From: Bdellovibrionaceae bacterium UBA1609
GTDB taxonomy: Bacteria > Bdellovibrionota > Bdellovibrionia > Bdellovibrionales > UBA1609
Assembly: GCA_002321895.1 (NCBI GenBank)
Contig: DCMZ01000001.1
Coordinates: forward strand, 1-64,000
Direction of reading: 5' to 3'
Length of the DNA: 64,000 nucleotides
Shown one piece after another: positions 50,712 to 59,004 of the stretch. How positions within the stretch are numbered: the first letter of the stretch is position 1; each line of letters begins with the position of its first letter. The translations under genes and the position numbers were made by a program. The notes under the pieces were generated by a model. It ran no database searches. It saw nothing but the letters and a program-made list of their open reading frames with translations, and was not told where the DNA came from.

Positions 50712-51680
50712 ATGGGTTTATTAGATATTGAAATGGTTCCAATTGGCATTGATGATTTAATGCCTAATTCACCCACGGAGCACAATGTTTATATCCGTTT
50801 GAGTGCAGATCGTTTTGTCACTCTCTACAAAAAAGATTCTATACCCAGCAGTGAACACCTCCACAAATATAAAACTAAAGACATAGACACTTTATGGGTC
50901 GAAAAGTCGGCAATGATCACCTTTGTTAAGAAAAATGTAACACTAGCAAGTCTCGCCAGTCGTAGCGCAACAGTCGCCAACAACAAGAAAGCGGCATTAT
51001 TTGTCAAAGCCACTGATTCTATGTTTAAGCAGATAGAGTACTGTGGGATGACTGGTAAAACCTATGAACAGTCCAAATCATTGGCTGAATCTTTTTTTCA
51101 ATACGCCCAAGACAATCAAGATGTTGCCACGTTGATTGATTCACTCAATGAGTTTGACAGTTGGATTGTTCGAAGATCTATACTTGTTTCTTTTTTTTCT
51201 GTTTGTATAGCTATGGAGTTGGAAAATATTGGCACTACCCAGATAAAGAGTGTTTCCGTGGCCGGTCTTTTACATGACATTGGCCTCATCAAACTACCCA
51301 AGAACATTGTCACTCGTCCATTAGACCAACTTACAAATGAAGAAATGCAAATCTATAAAACCCATCCTGATAGAGGGCGTGAACTGGTTGACGGAATCGA
51401 TGCTGTTCACGATGACGTACTTACTATTATTCATCAGCATCATGAACGCCCTTCTGGTAGTGGCTACCCCATGGGCATTAATAAATCTAAAATTCACATC
51501 CTCTCTCAAATTGTCGCCACTGCGGATGAGTTTTCCGATTTACTTCTAAAAGCGCCTCACCGCCCACGAGTGTTACCCATCGAATTGGCCATGACCACTT
51601 ACATTGAAAACAACGAAAGCCCCATCAACAAATCCATTTCAAGAGCGTTCGGGCTAGCCTTAAAAAAACGAATGTTCTAA
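50712..51680 (+). CDS. HD-GYP domain protein (c-di-GMP phosphodiesterase-like)
   Basis: A 322-residue cytoplasmic protein. An N-terminal domain of about 140 residues (VYIRLSADRFVTLYKKDS...LWVEKSAM) resembles the regulatory part of similar Bdellovibrio and delta-proteobacterial proteins. The HD-GYP domain has LLHDIGLIKLP (HD), HPDRGRELV, IIHQHHERPSGSGYPMGI (HHE and GYP) and ATADEFSDLL. These ligands allow a di-iron site, so hydrolysis of c-di-GMP is plausible. It would oppose the GGDEF cyclase at 38 kb. Single gene. Confidence 0.88.
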   Translation: MGLLDIEMVPIGIDDLMPNSPTEHNVYIRLSADRFVTLYKKDSIPSSEHLHKYKTKDIDTLWVEKSAMITFVKKNVTLASLASRSATVANNKKAALFVKATDSMFKQIEYCGMTGKTYEQSKSLAESFFQYAQDNQDVATLIDSLNEFDSWIVRRSILVSFFSVCIAMELENIGTTQIKSVSVAGLLHDIGLIKLPKNIVTRPLDQLTNEEMQIYKTHPDRGRELVDGIDAVHDDVLTIIHQHHERPSGSGYPMGINKSKIHILSQIVATADEFSDLLLKAPHRPRVLPIELAMTTYIENNESPINKSISRAFGLALKKRMF

Positions 51681-51811
51681 TCGCTGGACTTGCAACCACG
51701 CCAACACATTGAGCGACCTAGGCTAGACAGCGGTCCCCTAGCCCTCTTGGCACACCAGTTTGCATATATATTACCTGTGATTCTTAAGATTCTATGACAG
51801 GAGATATAGTG

Positions 51812-52027
51812 ATGAGCAAAACTTGGATCAATAAATATAGTGAAAGCAATGAAAACCATCAGGCTTTTATCGAGATACAGAATCAATGTCCACTATGTGG
51901 AACCGATGTTGAAATAGAAGTGGAGCGAGATAACAGTCTAGAAATTCAAGCTTTCAAATTGAAAGAACAAGCCTTTTGCCCAAAGTGCAATACTAAAACA
52001 CGACAGAAAGAGCATAGCTGGCATTAG
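51812..52027 (+). CDS. Small two-CxxC zinc-ribbon-like protein
   Basis: A 71-residue soluble protein with two Cys pairs, CPLCG and CPKCN, about 36 residues apart, forming a probable zinc ribbon. An acidic strand region lies between them. ATG 51812 is chosen because GGAG lies 8 bases upstream; the ATG at 51794 has none. Function unknown; zinc ribbons of this size often bind nucleic acids or proteins. Confidence 0.65.
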   Translation: MSKTWINKYSESNENHQAFIEIQNQCPLCGTDVEIEVERDNSLEIQAFKLKEQAFCPKCNTKTRQKEHSWH

Positions 52028-52163
52028 ATTGTCATTGTTATGACGTTGTTTTTGTCAAAACATTGTCTCTTTTTATAGTCGTCAATTTTTTGAACTTCCC
52101 TTTAGCTCCTGGTACTATTTTATAAACCCCCTTTTACCAGATATAGAATTCCAGGAGCCCACT

Positions 52164-52670
52164 TTGAAACTTATTTTCTGTTTAACTCTACTCTTTTCAT
52201 TAATATCGCACGCTACAACTCCCCCGGCATGGCTCCCCTTTCAAGTCCATTCTTCAAATAAAAGGTATTTGGCCAAAGTCAGTAAGGTGGCGACCTATGA
52301 TCAGATAAAAAATAACACTTGGACTCTAGAGATTTTTAAAAACAATGAACGCCAGTGGAAGCAACCTCTCGAATACAATGGGTTTCAAACTGGCTTACTC
52401 ACGAATGATGGAAACTATTTTATTTTCATAGAAGAGAATTATGACCCTGAATCCATATTGGTTTGGATATACTCCAATGAGCACATTCGTAGAATTCCAG
52501 GAAAGAAGTTTAATATTGCAGAAAGCAAAATTAAAATGGGAGAAACTATGAGCCAATGGCTAGCCAACAAAAATAAATATCGATTGAAAGGCAACGATGC
52601 CCTACTTATAAATACCGTCGACGGAAATACACATGTGGTTGATTTAATCACAGGGATTATTTCAAAATAG
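52164..52670 (+). CDS. Exported protein of unknown function
   Basis: A 168-residue protein with a signal peptide (MKLIFCLTLLFSLISHA). The mature part is strand-rich with motifs like one or two blades of a propeller (NTWTLEIFKNNERQWKQPL; GLLTNDGNYFIFIEENYDP; DALLINTVDGNTHVVDL). No catalytic motif or known family recognised. Convergent with the exported PEP-synthase-like gene. Confidence 0.6.
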   Translation: MKLIFCLTLLFSLISHATTPPAWLPFQVHSSNKRYLAKVSKVATYDQIKNNTWTLEIFKNNERQWKQPLEYNGFQTGLLTNDGNYFIFIEENYDPESILVWIYSNEHIRRIPGKKFNIAESKIKMGETMSQWLANKNKYRLKGNDALLINTVDGNTHVVDLITGIISK

Positions 52671-52688
52671 TAATTACATCGATGGACA

Positions 52689-54740
52689 TTAAATATCTTC
52701 TAGTTGGTACTTATCTCTAGATCTCGTTTCATAGGTGACATTAACTTTATACTTAGGATTCACTTGCTTTAAGTTTTGTAGAGCTTCTATCATTACATCC
52801 TGAACATATGCTTTTGGTACATCCGGATTAGTACTGGGGATTCCCCCGATACTAAATTCCAAATTCAAAGTGGGCTGGACCACTCCAAAACCTCTCGTTT
52901 TAGTAAAATTAAGATAGCCACTCAAAATCCATTGAAATTCGGTAGTATCAAATAAATTTTCAATATCTTCCTTTAAGCGATGATGAAGTTTATTCGTCTC
53001 CCAGAGCAAGATTTTAGGAGTTCCATTGATCAACGCTAAAACATAGCGAGTCTTATGATAATAGGTCCATTCTCTTGGAGAATTCGGGCCAACTACATAA
53101 TTTTCAAATTCTAATAAATTTGCCGTCTCACTAAAGGCCTTGAAATCCGAGGATTTGCCAGATCCGAACGAACTTTTCAGCGAAGGGTAAAGTTCTCCTC
53201 GAGAGATTTCTCCGGATAGAACGTCAGCAATTAACATTGGGTTTATGACTTCCTTATATTGCAACAGCTTCAAACTCCAAACACTATGTGAATTGTCGGC
53301 TGTCCACTCCAAATCGATTTCCTCCGGCAAAGTAAACCTTTTATTCAAAGAGGCATTCATCAAAGTGTAAACATGAGAAAGCAATTGATCCACAATATTA
53401 GTTATCTTAGGGTCTAAATTCACATGTGGCCCATTCGGCATTTGACTCACAACAACTGCGGAGTTGCCTCTAAATGGTGCTGTCACATAGAGGGTCTGTA
53501 CCTTGACACTTTGATCAGGGCTTGTAGCTCGAACTTCTGACCCTTCAACCAACTTTATTTCAATATTTATCTTTCCATCAACAACTGAGGCTGAAGCCAC
53601 TCCATTATAAGCTTCGTTACCAATGAAAGGGTGAATCAGCACAGGCATTGAAAGCCGATCCTCATGCAAGTTACGGTACCGCCTAATTTGGAAGGCTCTA
53701 TAAGAGTACATGGAAGCCCATACCTCTCGAATTGCAGACTCCAAGCTTTCCGGTGAAAATGATTTCGTGACCACCGACTCATATAATCCGGCAGCCAAGA
53801 GATCTTCCACATCGTTATTACTACGAATGGATAATCTCGAATCCGGTCGTAACTTCGCCCCATAGTGAACATAAACTTGGGAGTACAAGTGTCTAAAAAA
53901 CTGATCATTCTTAGTCTGATGGACTATGGCATGTCGTACTGACTCCAACTTTTCTCTAATTATGGCCTGATTGGATTCACTTTCTATCTCACCATAAGTC
54001 CGTTCTATAAATTCTCCCAGTGTTTCACGGGATCCCTCGATCTTCGTGGCTTTAAATGCTTCCCATTCTCCGCTTAACAAAGTGGAAATTCTTGGAACCG
54101 CATGCTTTGGAAGAATCTTTTTGGCATAGGCGAGCCCTAAAAACTTTTCGCCAATTTGATTAATATTTAACTTCTCGGCTCCCGCCACTCCCACGATGCC
54201 TCTCCGGGTTCTGTCTGCTTTTTCTGGCATTGCAGATTTTTCTGTGACTGGTTTACTCGAAAAATCTACGCCAACATTGGATATTCGTATAGATTGCCCA
54301 GAAGAATCCAAAAGTGCGTAGTTTCCTGAGGCCTCTAGCTTTTTCATCGCGCTTTGAGAGTAAGAGCCCTCGATATAAACCAAAGGGATTCCCAGTTTAT
54401 TAGACATAATTTCGATGTGCGAGCCTCCAAGAGGCAGCGGTTTTGACAAAATGATGCCGGCTACAAATGGCGGATCCACTGGAGATAGTTCATTTAGGAC
54501 GATTATAGTATCCGGATCAATGGATCCCTCTTTAGCCCTCCGCTCATATTCCTCTCGACTCAGTCTAAGGATTTTCCCAACCCCTTTGGCCGAACTGTAA
54601 GTGTTTGAGTTCTCCCCGGACTTATACTCGAGACTAACCGTAGAACTTGATCGAAACAGATCAAAACATTGGCTAGCGGCATAGGTCGACGAACCACCGA
54701 GAAGTAGGACAAAAAATAGGGCACTCGCTCTTTTAAACAT
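52689..54740 (-). CDS. Exported PEP-synthase/pyruvate phosphate dikinase-like protein
   Basis: A 683-residue protein with signal peptide (about 1-22, ending YAA) and a mature start SQCFDLFRSS, a CxxLF motif. Residues about 78-125 resemble the phosphohistidine swivel domain: FVAGIILSKPLPLGGSHIEI then LGIPLVYIEG, with His108 in the phospho-His position. Residues about 185-480 resemble the ATP-grasp PEP/pyruvate-binding domain: LSIRSNNDVEDLLAAGLYES, IREVWASMYSYRAFQIRR, MPVLIHPFIG. Domain order is swivel then ATP-grasp, the reverse of PpsA. The PEP/pyruvate barrel is missing. An ATP-using fold outside the cytoplasm is unexpected; it may be secreted into prey or have lost catalysis. Confidence 0.65.
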   Translation of the reverse strand: MFKRASALFFVLLLGGSSTYAASQCFDLFRSSSTVSLEYKSGENSNTYSSAKGVGKILRLSREEYERRAKEGSIDPDTIIVLNELSPVDPPFVAGIILSKPLPLGGSHIEIMSNKLGIPLVYIEGSYSQSAMKKLEASGNYALLDSSGQSIRISNVGVDFSSKPVTEKSAMPEKADRTRRGIVGVAGAEKLNINQIGEKFLGLAYAKKILPKHAVPRISTLLSGEWEAFKATKIEGSRETLGEFIERTYGEIESESNQAIIREKLESVRHAIVHQTKNDQFFRHLYSQVYVHYGAKLRPDSRLSIRSNNDVEDLLAAGLYESVVTKSFSPESLESAIREVWASMYSYRAFQIRRYRNLHEDRLSMPVLIHPFIGNEAYNGVASASVVDGKINIEIKLVEGSEVRATSPDQSVKVQTLYVTAPFRGNSAVVVSQMPNGPHVNLDPKITNIVDQLLSHVYTLMNASLNKRFTLPEEIDLEWTADNSHSVWSLKLLQYKEVINPMLIADVLSGEISRGELYPSLKSSFGSGKSSDFKAFSETANLLEFENYVVGPNSPREWTYYHKTRYVLALINGTPKILLWETNKLHHRLKEDIENLFDTTEFQWILSGYLNFTKTRGFGVVQPTLNLEFSIGGIPSTNPDVPKAYVQDVMIEALQNLKQVNPKYKVNVTYETRSRDKYQLEDI

Positions 54741-54869
54741 AGGATTCTAGCTTTGCAATACGAGAACCACTACAGATCGAGCAGCTCCTTCTTCCCGTAC
54801 TCTAGACTGTCAAAATCATTGAATATTTACGAAATTTGTCACTCGGCTATAAATACCTTTTATGGGGCA

Positions 54870-56789
54870 TTATTTTCTAAATACCAACTGATTATCGAGC
54901 ATCAGTTGGTTATAGAGCTGCTTTCTTAGAAGAGCTCTCTCTTGAATTTCCTTAGGAAGAGACTCTTGCAATTTCTTTGGTCCCCAACCCTCTTCGGACA
55001 ACAAGTACTTTCGAACATCATGGCCGCCGCGAACTTCAATCAAGTGTTTACCGTCCTGCCACCAATAATACTCATCATTTCCATTATAGACTTCAGGTTC
55101 TGAATCATTATCGAAAAGACTTCTCCCAAAAGGTGGATTACCCTTCGGATCAATATTTAAAATATCCATCAGAGTTGGAGTCAAATCTACGTGCTGCACC
55201 ACTTGATCCGTATTTAACTCTGTTAAGAATTCTTCCTGAGAGTCATTGGGATCATAAAATAGCAAAGGCACTCGATACCTTCCGAAGTCATCGGCATATT
55301 TAGGTCGGTCTGTTTTTTGTGTATGATCCGCAGTTATAACAAACAAAGTGTTTTCATACCAAGGCTCATGCTTTGCCGCTTCAAAAAATTGCCTCAAAGC
55401 ATAGTCGGCATATCCCACACTCTCATGAATCTCCAAAGTCCCTTTGGGAAACTTACCAGAATATTTGTCTGGAACTTTATAGGGATGATGGGAACTCAGT
55501 GTAAACACTAGGGCAAAGAACGGAGACGACTGTTGACTGAGATGTTTAGCGACGTACTGCAAGTAGGGTTCATCATAAACACCCCAAGTCCCGTCAAAAT
55601 CAGACTTCTCTGGATATTCGTTCAACCCAAAATACTGATCTATACCCACTCTCTTCGCAAAGCTATCAAAGTACATAGTCCCATTCTGTGCACCATGATA
55701 AAAATAAGTTTTATAGTCTCTCTGCTTTAAGTATTTAGGGAGACAATCTATTTTATTCGATTGATATTGGGACGTGATAAACGCATCTCTCATCAGAGAT
55801 GGAAGTCCGCACAGCAATGATGGAATAGATTCAATGGACCGCCTTCCATTGGCAAACGCGTTTTTAAAAAACACCCCTTCAGATATCAAGCTATCCAAAA
55901 ATGGGGTATAACCTTTGCCTTGATTAGCTGCCCCAACATACTCCAAAGCAAAACTCTCTAAAATAATAAGAACTATATTTTTCTTACTCTGAACTGGTGA
56001 ATTGATGCTGTTCACGGTTCCTTTGGGTAACTGGATTTTATCTAGGTCGACCCAATTGTACCTAGGGAGTTGAGTGGACTTTTGACTTTTAAGTAAAGTA
56101 AAGGGGGTGTTCAATGTGAGTTGGGCCAACTCAGAATGAGAGAAGCCATAGGCATTCACCACATTGATGGGTTTAAGCTGTAAGCCCCCTCGACTAGCCA
56201 CAACAAATAACACCAATAAGCAAAACCGAAGGATGCCATCCGCCCAAACAGTACTGGGTTTTGTTTTTGTAGTGACGTACTTCCATAGCTTTATGGAGGC
56301 GTATATCATGAAAACCCAAATTATCACCGTAATCAAAGAGAGGCCCCAAAAACTGGCTATAGACTCTACGGCCTCGGTTTGAATATCTTGATCCAAAGCC
56401 AATACATCACGAGTCATTCGACGCCCGAGATAGTTATAGAGCTCAACATCAACAATATTTAAGCCCGCAAAAACTCCGTTCACAATGATAAGATAAGACA
56501 AAACCAAATTGCGACTTAGGCTATGAACAAAAACCCGCAATGGCATAAATGCATACAAAAGAACTGGTAGGTTAATAAGTATAATGGTGGCCAAATCAAA
56601 TCTTAACCCTAACAGGAAAGACAGAATAATTTCACTTGTACTCGCGTTTGAAAAAGAATCCCAGTTGTAGACTAGGAAAATCAGACGGCTGGTGAAATAG
56701 ATATCCATCAGTCCGAACAGGACGAGAACGGAGAACAGGGGGCCCGGTTTACACAACGCTTGCTTAAATTGTTTCAAAACAGAATACAT
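54870..56789 (-). CDS. LTA synthase-like membrane sulfatase/phosphotransferase
   Basis: A 639-residue protein with five N-terminal membrane segments (up to about residue 200) and a large extracytoplasmic alkaline-phosphatase-fold domain. Motifs: NIVLIILESFA (metal-binding Glu), RRSIESIPSLLCGLPSLM in the nucleophile region, YFYHGAQNGTMYFDSF and FVITADHTQKTD (Asp-His metal ligands). Relatives transfer glycerol phosphate or phosphoethanolamine to lipids or glycans (LtaS, MdoB/OpgB). In a Gram-negative cell, modifying periplasmic glucans or lipid A is more likely than making teichoic acid. The usual nucleophilic Thr appears to be Ser here. Single gene. Confidence 0.85.
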   Translation of the reverse strand: MYSVLKQFKQALCKPGPLFSVLVLFGLMDIYFTSRLIFLVYNWDSFSNASTSEIILSFLLGLRFDLATIILINLPVLLYAFMPLRVFVHSLSRNLVLSYLIIVNGVFAGLNIVDVELYNYLGRRMTRDVLALDQDIQTEAVESIASFWGLSLITVIIWVFMIYASIKLWKYVTTKTKPSTVWADGILRFCLLVLFVVASRGGLQLKPINVVNAYGFSHSELAQLTLNTPFTLLKSQKSTQLPRYNWVDLDKIQLPKGTVNSINSPVQSKKNIVLIILESFALEYVGAANQGKGYTPFLDSLISEGVFFKNAFANGRRSIESIPSLLCGLPSLMRDAFITSQYQSNKIDCLPKYLKQRDYKTYFYHGAQNGTMYFDSFAKRVGIDQYFGLNEYPEKSDFDGTWGVYDEPYLQYVAKHLSQQSSPFFALVFTLSSHHPYKVPDKYSGKFPKGTLEIHESVGYADYALRQFFEAAKHEPWYENTLFVITADHTQKTDRPKYADDFGRYRVPLLFYDPNDSQEEFLTELNTDQVVQHVDLTPTLMDILNIDPKGNPPFGRSLFDNDSEPEVYNGNDEYYWWQDGKHLIEVRGGHDVRKYLLSEEGWGPKKLQESLPKEIQERALLRKQLYNQLMLDNQLVFRK

Positions 56790-57116
56790 AGAAACTAAAA
56801 CTTATATGAAATCACTGGATCTGTATCGAAAAAAAACCACCTGAATTGATTTGAACACCACTTTGTTCAGTTTGTTTACAAAATAATTTGAATTTAATTC
56901 ACATATAAGTATTGACTTTTACTTAAGAATTTAATAAACTTTTAATAGAGCTGGGCAAAGGCCAAGCAACTTTTCTTATCTGATCTCATACATACTGACC
57001 TAAAGAGACAAGTGCCCCCAGCTACCTAAACAAAGCGGAACACTGTGCTTGCATGTTTTGTTAAACACGTTCAACGGGCGTCGTGTGCGTTGAGCGTTGC
57101 AGGATAAGGAGGGATA
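56790..57116 (+). promoter_or_regulatory. Divergent region with promoter and leader stem for the HPF-like gene
   Basis: No gene seen. TTGACT (56912-56917), a 17-base spacer and TAAACT (56935-56940) form a fair sigma-70 promoter, giving a leader of about 170 bases. Near its end CGTTCAACG (57068-57076) and CGTTGAGCG (57088-57096) pair with one mismatch around an 11-base loop, just before the AAGGAGG ribosome site. Confidence 0.4.
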
Positions 57117-57407
57117 ATGGACAAGAACGTTCTCTTTGAGGGGTTTGTACCTAGTACTGAGATTAGGATGAAGACCAAGGATTTCCTATGGAAAATGGAA
57201 ACCCAAGCGCCTAACAATGCATCTCATAAAGTACTTTTTGCAAAGACACCTCTTGGATACAAAGGTCACGTGAAGATCACTTCATTGGCTGGCGTATTTG
57301 TGGCTGAAGCGGAGTCACAAGATCCAAATGTAGTACTCACAAGTTTGTTTGCTAAAATTTGTGAAGACCTTACTGTTTGGAAAAAAAACCGACCACTTGT
57401 GGGATGA
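57117..57407 (+). CDS. HPF/RaiA-like ribosome-associated protein
   Basis: A 96-residue protein. The second half (GYKGHVKITSLAGVFVAEAE...VLTSLFAKICEDLTVWKKNR) follows the beta-beta-alpha pattern of ribosome hibernation factors: a strand, a second strand ending in AxAxxxD, then an amphipathic helix with Leu and basic residues. The N-terminal half is less typical. If correct, it binds idle ribosomes in starvation or the non-growing phase. AAGGAGG lies 3-4 bases before the ATG. Family assignment is by pattern, so moderate. Confidence 0.5.
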   Translation: MDKNVLFEGFVPSTEIRMKTKDFLWKMETQAPNNASHKVLFAKTPLGYKGHVKITSLAGVFVAEAESQDPNVVLTSLFAKICEDLTVWKKNRPLVG

Positions 57408-57437
57408 TAGACTCCCCCATTAGTAGGGAAAAAATGG

Positions 57438-57463
57438 GTGGACCTTAAGGTCCCCTTTTTTTT
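57438..57463 (+). terminator. Terminator of the HPF-like gene
   Basis: GGGGACC-type stem: GGACCTTAAGGTCC is a perfect 14-base palindrome (effective loop TTAA), followed by CC and a run of eight T. It lies about 32 bases after the stop codon. Confidence 0.8.
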
Positions 57464-57518
57464 GCCCAATCCGTGGCAAGCTCTTGCCCAGCCCTAAAAG
57501 AGCGTTTACCTTTTGCCT

Positions 57519-57935
57519 ATGATTTTCCAAAAACCGATCCAAATAGACACAGCTCCCAATCAGCTCAATCTTATTACAGATAAAATTGTCCATGCCCTAG
57601 ACAAAGCATTAGATGTGGAGGCTGGTCTTCTTAACCTGTTTATTCAGCACACCAGTGCGAGTTTACTTATTCAAGAGAATGCTGATCCTACAGCCAAATC
57701 CGACTTAGAAACTTTCATCGACAAGATAGCTCCACAGAATCAGTCGTGGATGCAGCACACATTAGAGGGACCGGATGATTCCCCTTCGCATATGCGGGCT
57801 GCAATTACGAATACAAGTATTACAATCCCTATCACGAAAGGCCAGCTTGGACTGGGAACCTGGCAGGGTATATACTTATGGGAGCACAGAAACCGCTCCC
57901 ACAAAAGAAATTTAATTGTGACCGTATATAGTTAA
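57519..57935 (+). CDS. YjbQ family protein
   Basis: A 138-residue UPF0047/YjbQ protein, with the family blocks FIQHTSASLLIQENADP, HTLEGPDDSPSHMRAAI and QLGLGTWQGIYLWEHRNR. Members have weak thiamine-phosphate synthase activity in vitro, but the physiological role is unsettled. The conserved His and Asp residues are present. ATG 57519 is used; the TTG two codons earlier is possible. Single gene, convergent with the barrel-like protein. Confidence 0.88.
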   Translation: MIFQKPIQIDTAPNQLNLITDKIVHALDKALDVEAGLLNLFIQHTSASLLIQENADPTAKSDLETFIDKIAPQNQSWMQHTLEGPDDSPSHMRAAITNTSITIPITKGQLGLGTWQGIYLWEHRNRSHKRNLIVTVYS

Positions 57936-57946
57936 TCTTTATTTGG

Positions 57947-58501
57947 CTATTTAAAGAACCAGTTTAACCCAACACCGGTAGATGTGGCGTCATCATTGCT
58001 CGCAATAGAAGCCGATACTCCGAAATCTTCACCAAAGAAAAAGCGACCTGTGGCACTTAATGTTGTGGTGTCTTCAACGAGAGATAGTCCGGCTTCCAAT
58101 TGAAAGACTTCCGCTGGTCTAATTTTAAAAGTCGCACCCACACCTACATCCGATTCAGTGTCACTATCTGCACCGGAAGCATCCACTTTAGAATTAAGAA
58201 GAGACACTCCAAGGTTGATATCGATGATAGGTGTTGGAGCAATTACATAAGCCGCACCGATGGACCAAGCTGTAACATCAACATCACTCACACTGGCTTT
58301 AGAAAAACTAGCTCCACCCACAAAATCATCGCTGATGATCCAGTTTGAAGCAATTCCAATTCCGTTCATATTATCGTCAACACCGTCTAAATCAACGATG
58401 ACATATTCAATTGTGGCATACTGCTGACGAACCCCATTGTCCGCCCAAACCAGCGAGGGAAGCAAAAGACTAAAAAAAACGAATAGCGCTGTATATCTCA
58501 A
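57947..58501 (-). CDS. Small outer-membrane beta-barrel-like protein
   Basis: A 184-residue protein with signal peptide (MRYTALFVFFSLLLPSLVWA). The mature chain consists of alternating strands (GIASNWIISDDFVGGASFSK; VTAWSIGAAYVIAPTP; VGVGATFKIRPAEVFQLEAG) and ends TGVGLNWFFK. It fits an eight-strand porin-like or OmpA-like barrel, ending in Lys rather than Phe, which is less usual. Function unknown. Confidence 0.65.
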   Translation of the reverse strand: MRYTALFVFFSLLLPSLVWADNGVRQQYATIEYVIVDLDGVDDNMNGIGIASNWIISDDFVGGASFSKASVSDVDVTAWSIGAAYVIAPTPIIDINLGVSLLNSKVDASGADSDTESDVGVGATFKIRPAEVFQLEAGLSLVEDTTTLSATGRFFFGEDFGVSASIASNDDATSTGVGLNWFFK

Positions 58502-58563
58502 GTGGATCTCCTTTGTTGTCTATTGAAAGACACATTTTAGGAGTCACTTCACTTAGGTCAAAC

Positions 58564-58598
58564 AAAAAAGGCCCCATACTCCTAAGGTGCATGGGGCC
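58564..58598 (-). terminator. Terminator of the acidic exported protein gene
   Basis: GGCCCCAT (58570-58577) and ATGGGGCC (58591-58598) form an 8-bp stem. On the minus strand TTTTTT follows (A-run 58564-58569). It is about 30 bases after the stop. Confidence 0.85.
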
Positions 58599-58628
58599 AT
58601 CGTGTATGCATATAACAACAAAGATCAA

Positions 58629-58856
58629 TTAGTAGCTTGCAGTGTCTCCCACAGACTCAGACTCTTCAGCAGGAACTTCTTCCTCCTCATATCCGGTCTC
58701 ACCCTCTTCATCAGAAGCTGTGTATGGTTCATACACCACTTCATCACCAGAGGACTCTTCATATCCGCTGACGGCGGGTTGATTGTCGTAGTCATCCGCA
58801 GTGGCAGAAAATCCCCAGCCCAAAGCTAGTAACAGAATTAGTGCGATATTTCTCAT
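58629..58856 (-). CDS. Small acidic exported protein
   Basis: A 75-residue protein. ATG 58856 has AGGAG 8 bases upstream and starts a signal peptide (MRNIALILLLALGWGFSATA). The mature 55 residues are Glu/Asp/Ser/Tyr-rich (GYEESSGDEVVYEPYTASDE; TGYEEEEVPAEE) and probably unstructured. The cassette has its own strong terminator and ribosome site, so it is likely well expressed. Function unknown. Confidence 0.6.
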   Translation of the reverse strand: MRNIALILLLALGWGFSATADDYDNQPAVSGYEESSGDEVVYEPYTASDEEGETGYEEEEVPAEESESVGDTASY

Positions 58857-59004
58857 TTTAATTTCTCCTTTTTCACTTTGAGCCATTGCTCAAAGGGCCT
58901 TTCTACCGGCACACCGATATTTTTGGGCGTTTCAGAAAAAATTAAAAATCGTTTTATTTCCCTATATAGTTAGGATTATACTAATTATAGTCTCGGAGGA
59001 TTTA

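Noticed and set aside
51681..51811. Fourth copy of the dispersed repeat
   Set aside because: Short GC-rich blocks resemble the repeat interior, but neither the GAGACGA core nor terminal arms are present.
58890..58920. Sigma-28 promoter upstream of the LysR gene (ACCGATAT)
   Set aside because: The -10 matches but no -35 occurs at the required spacing; the nearest CAAA is three bases too far.
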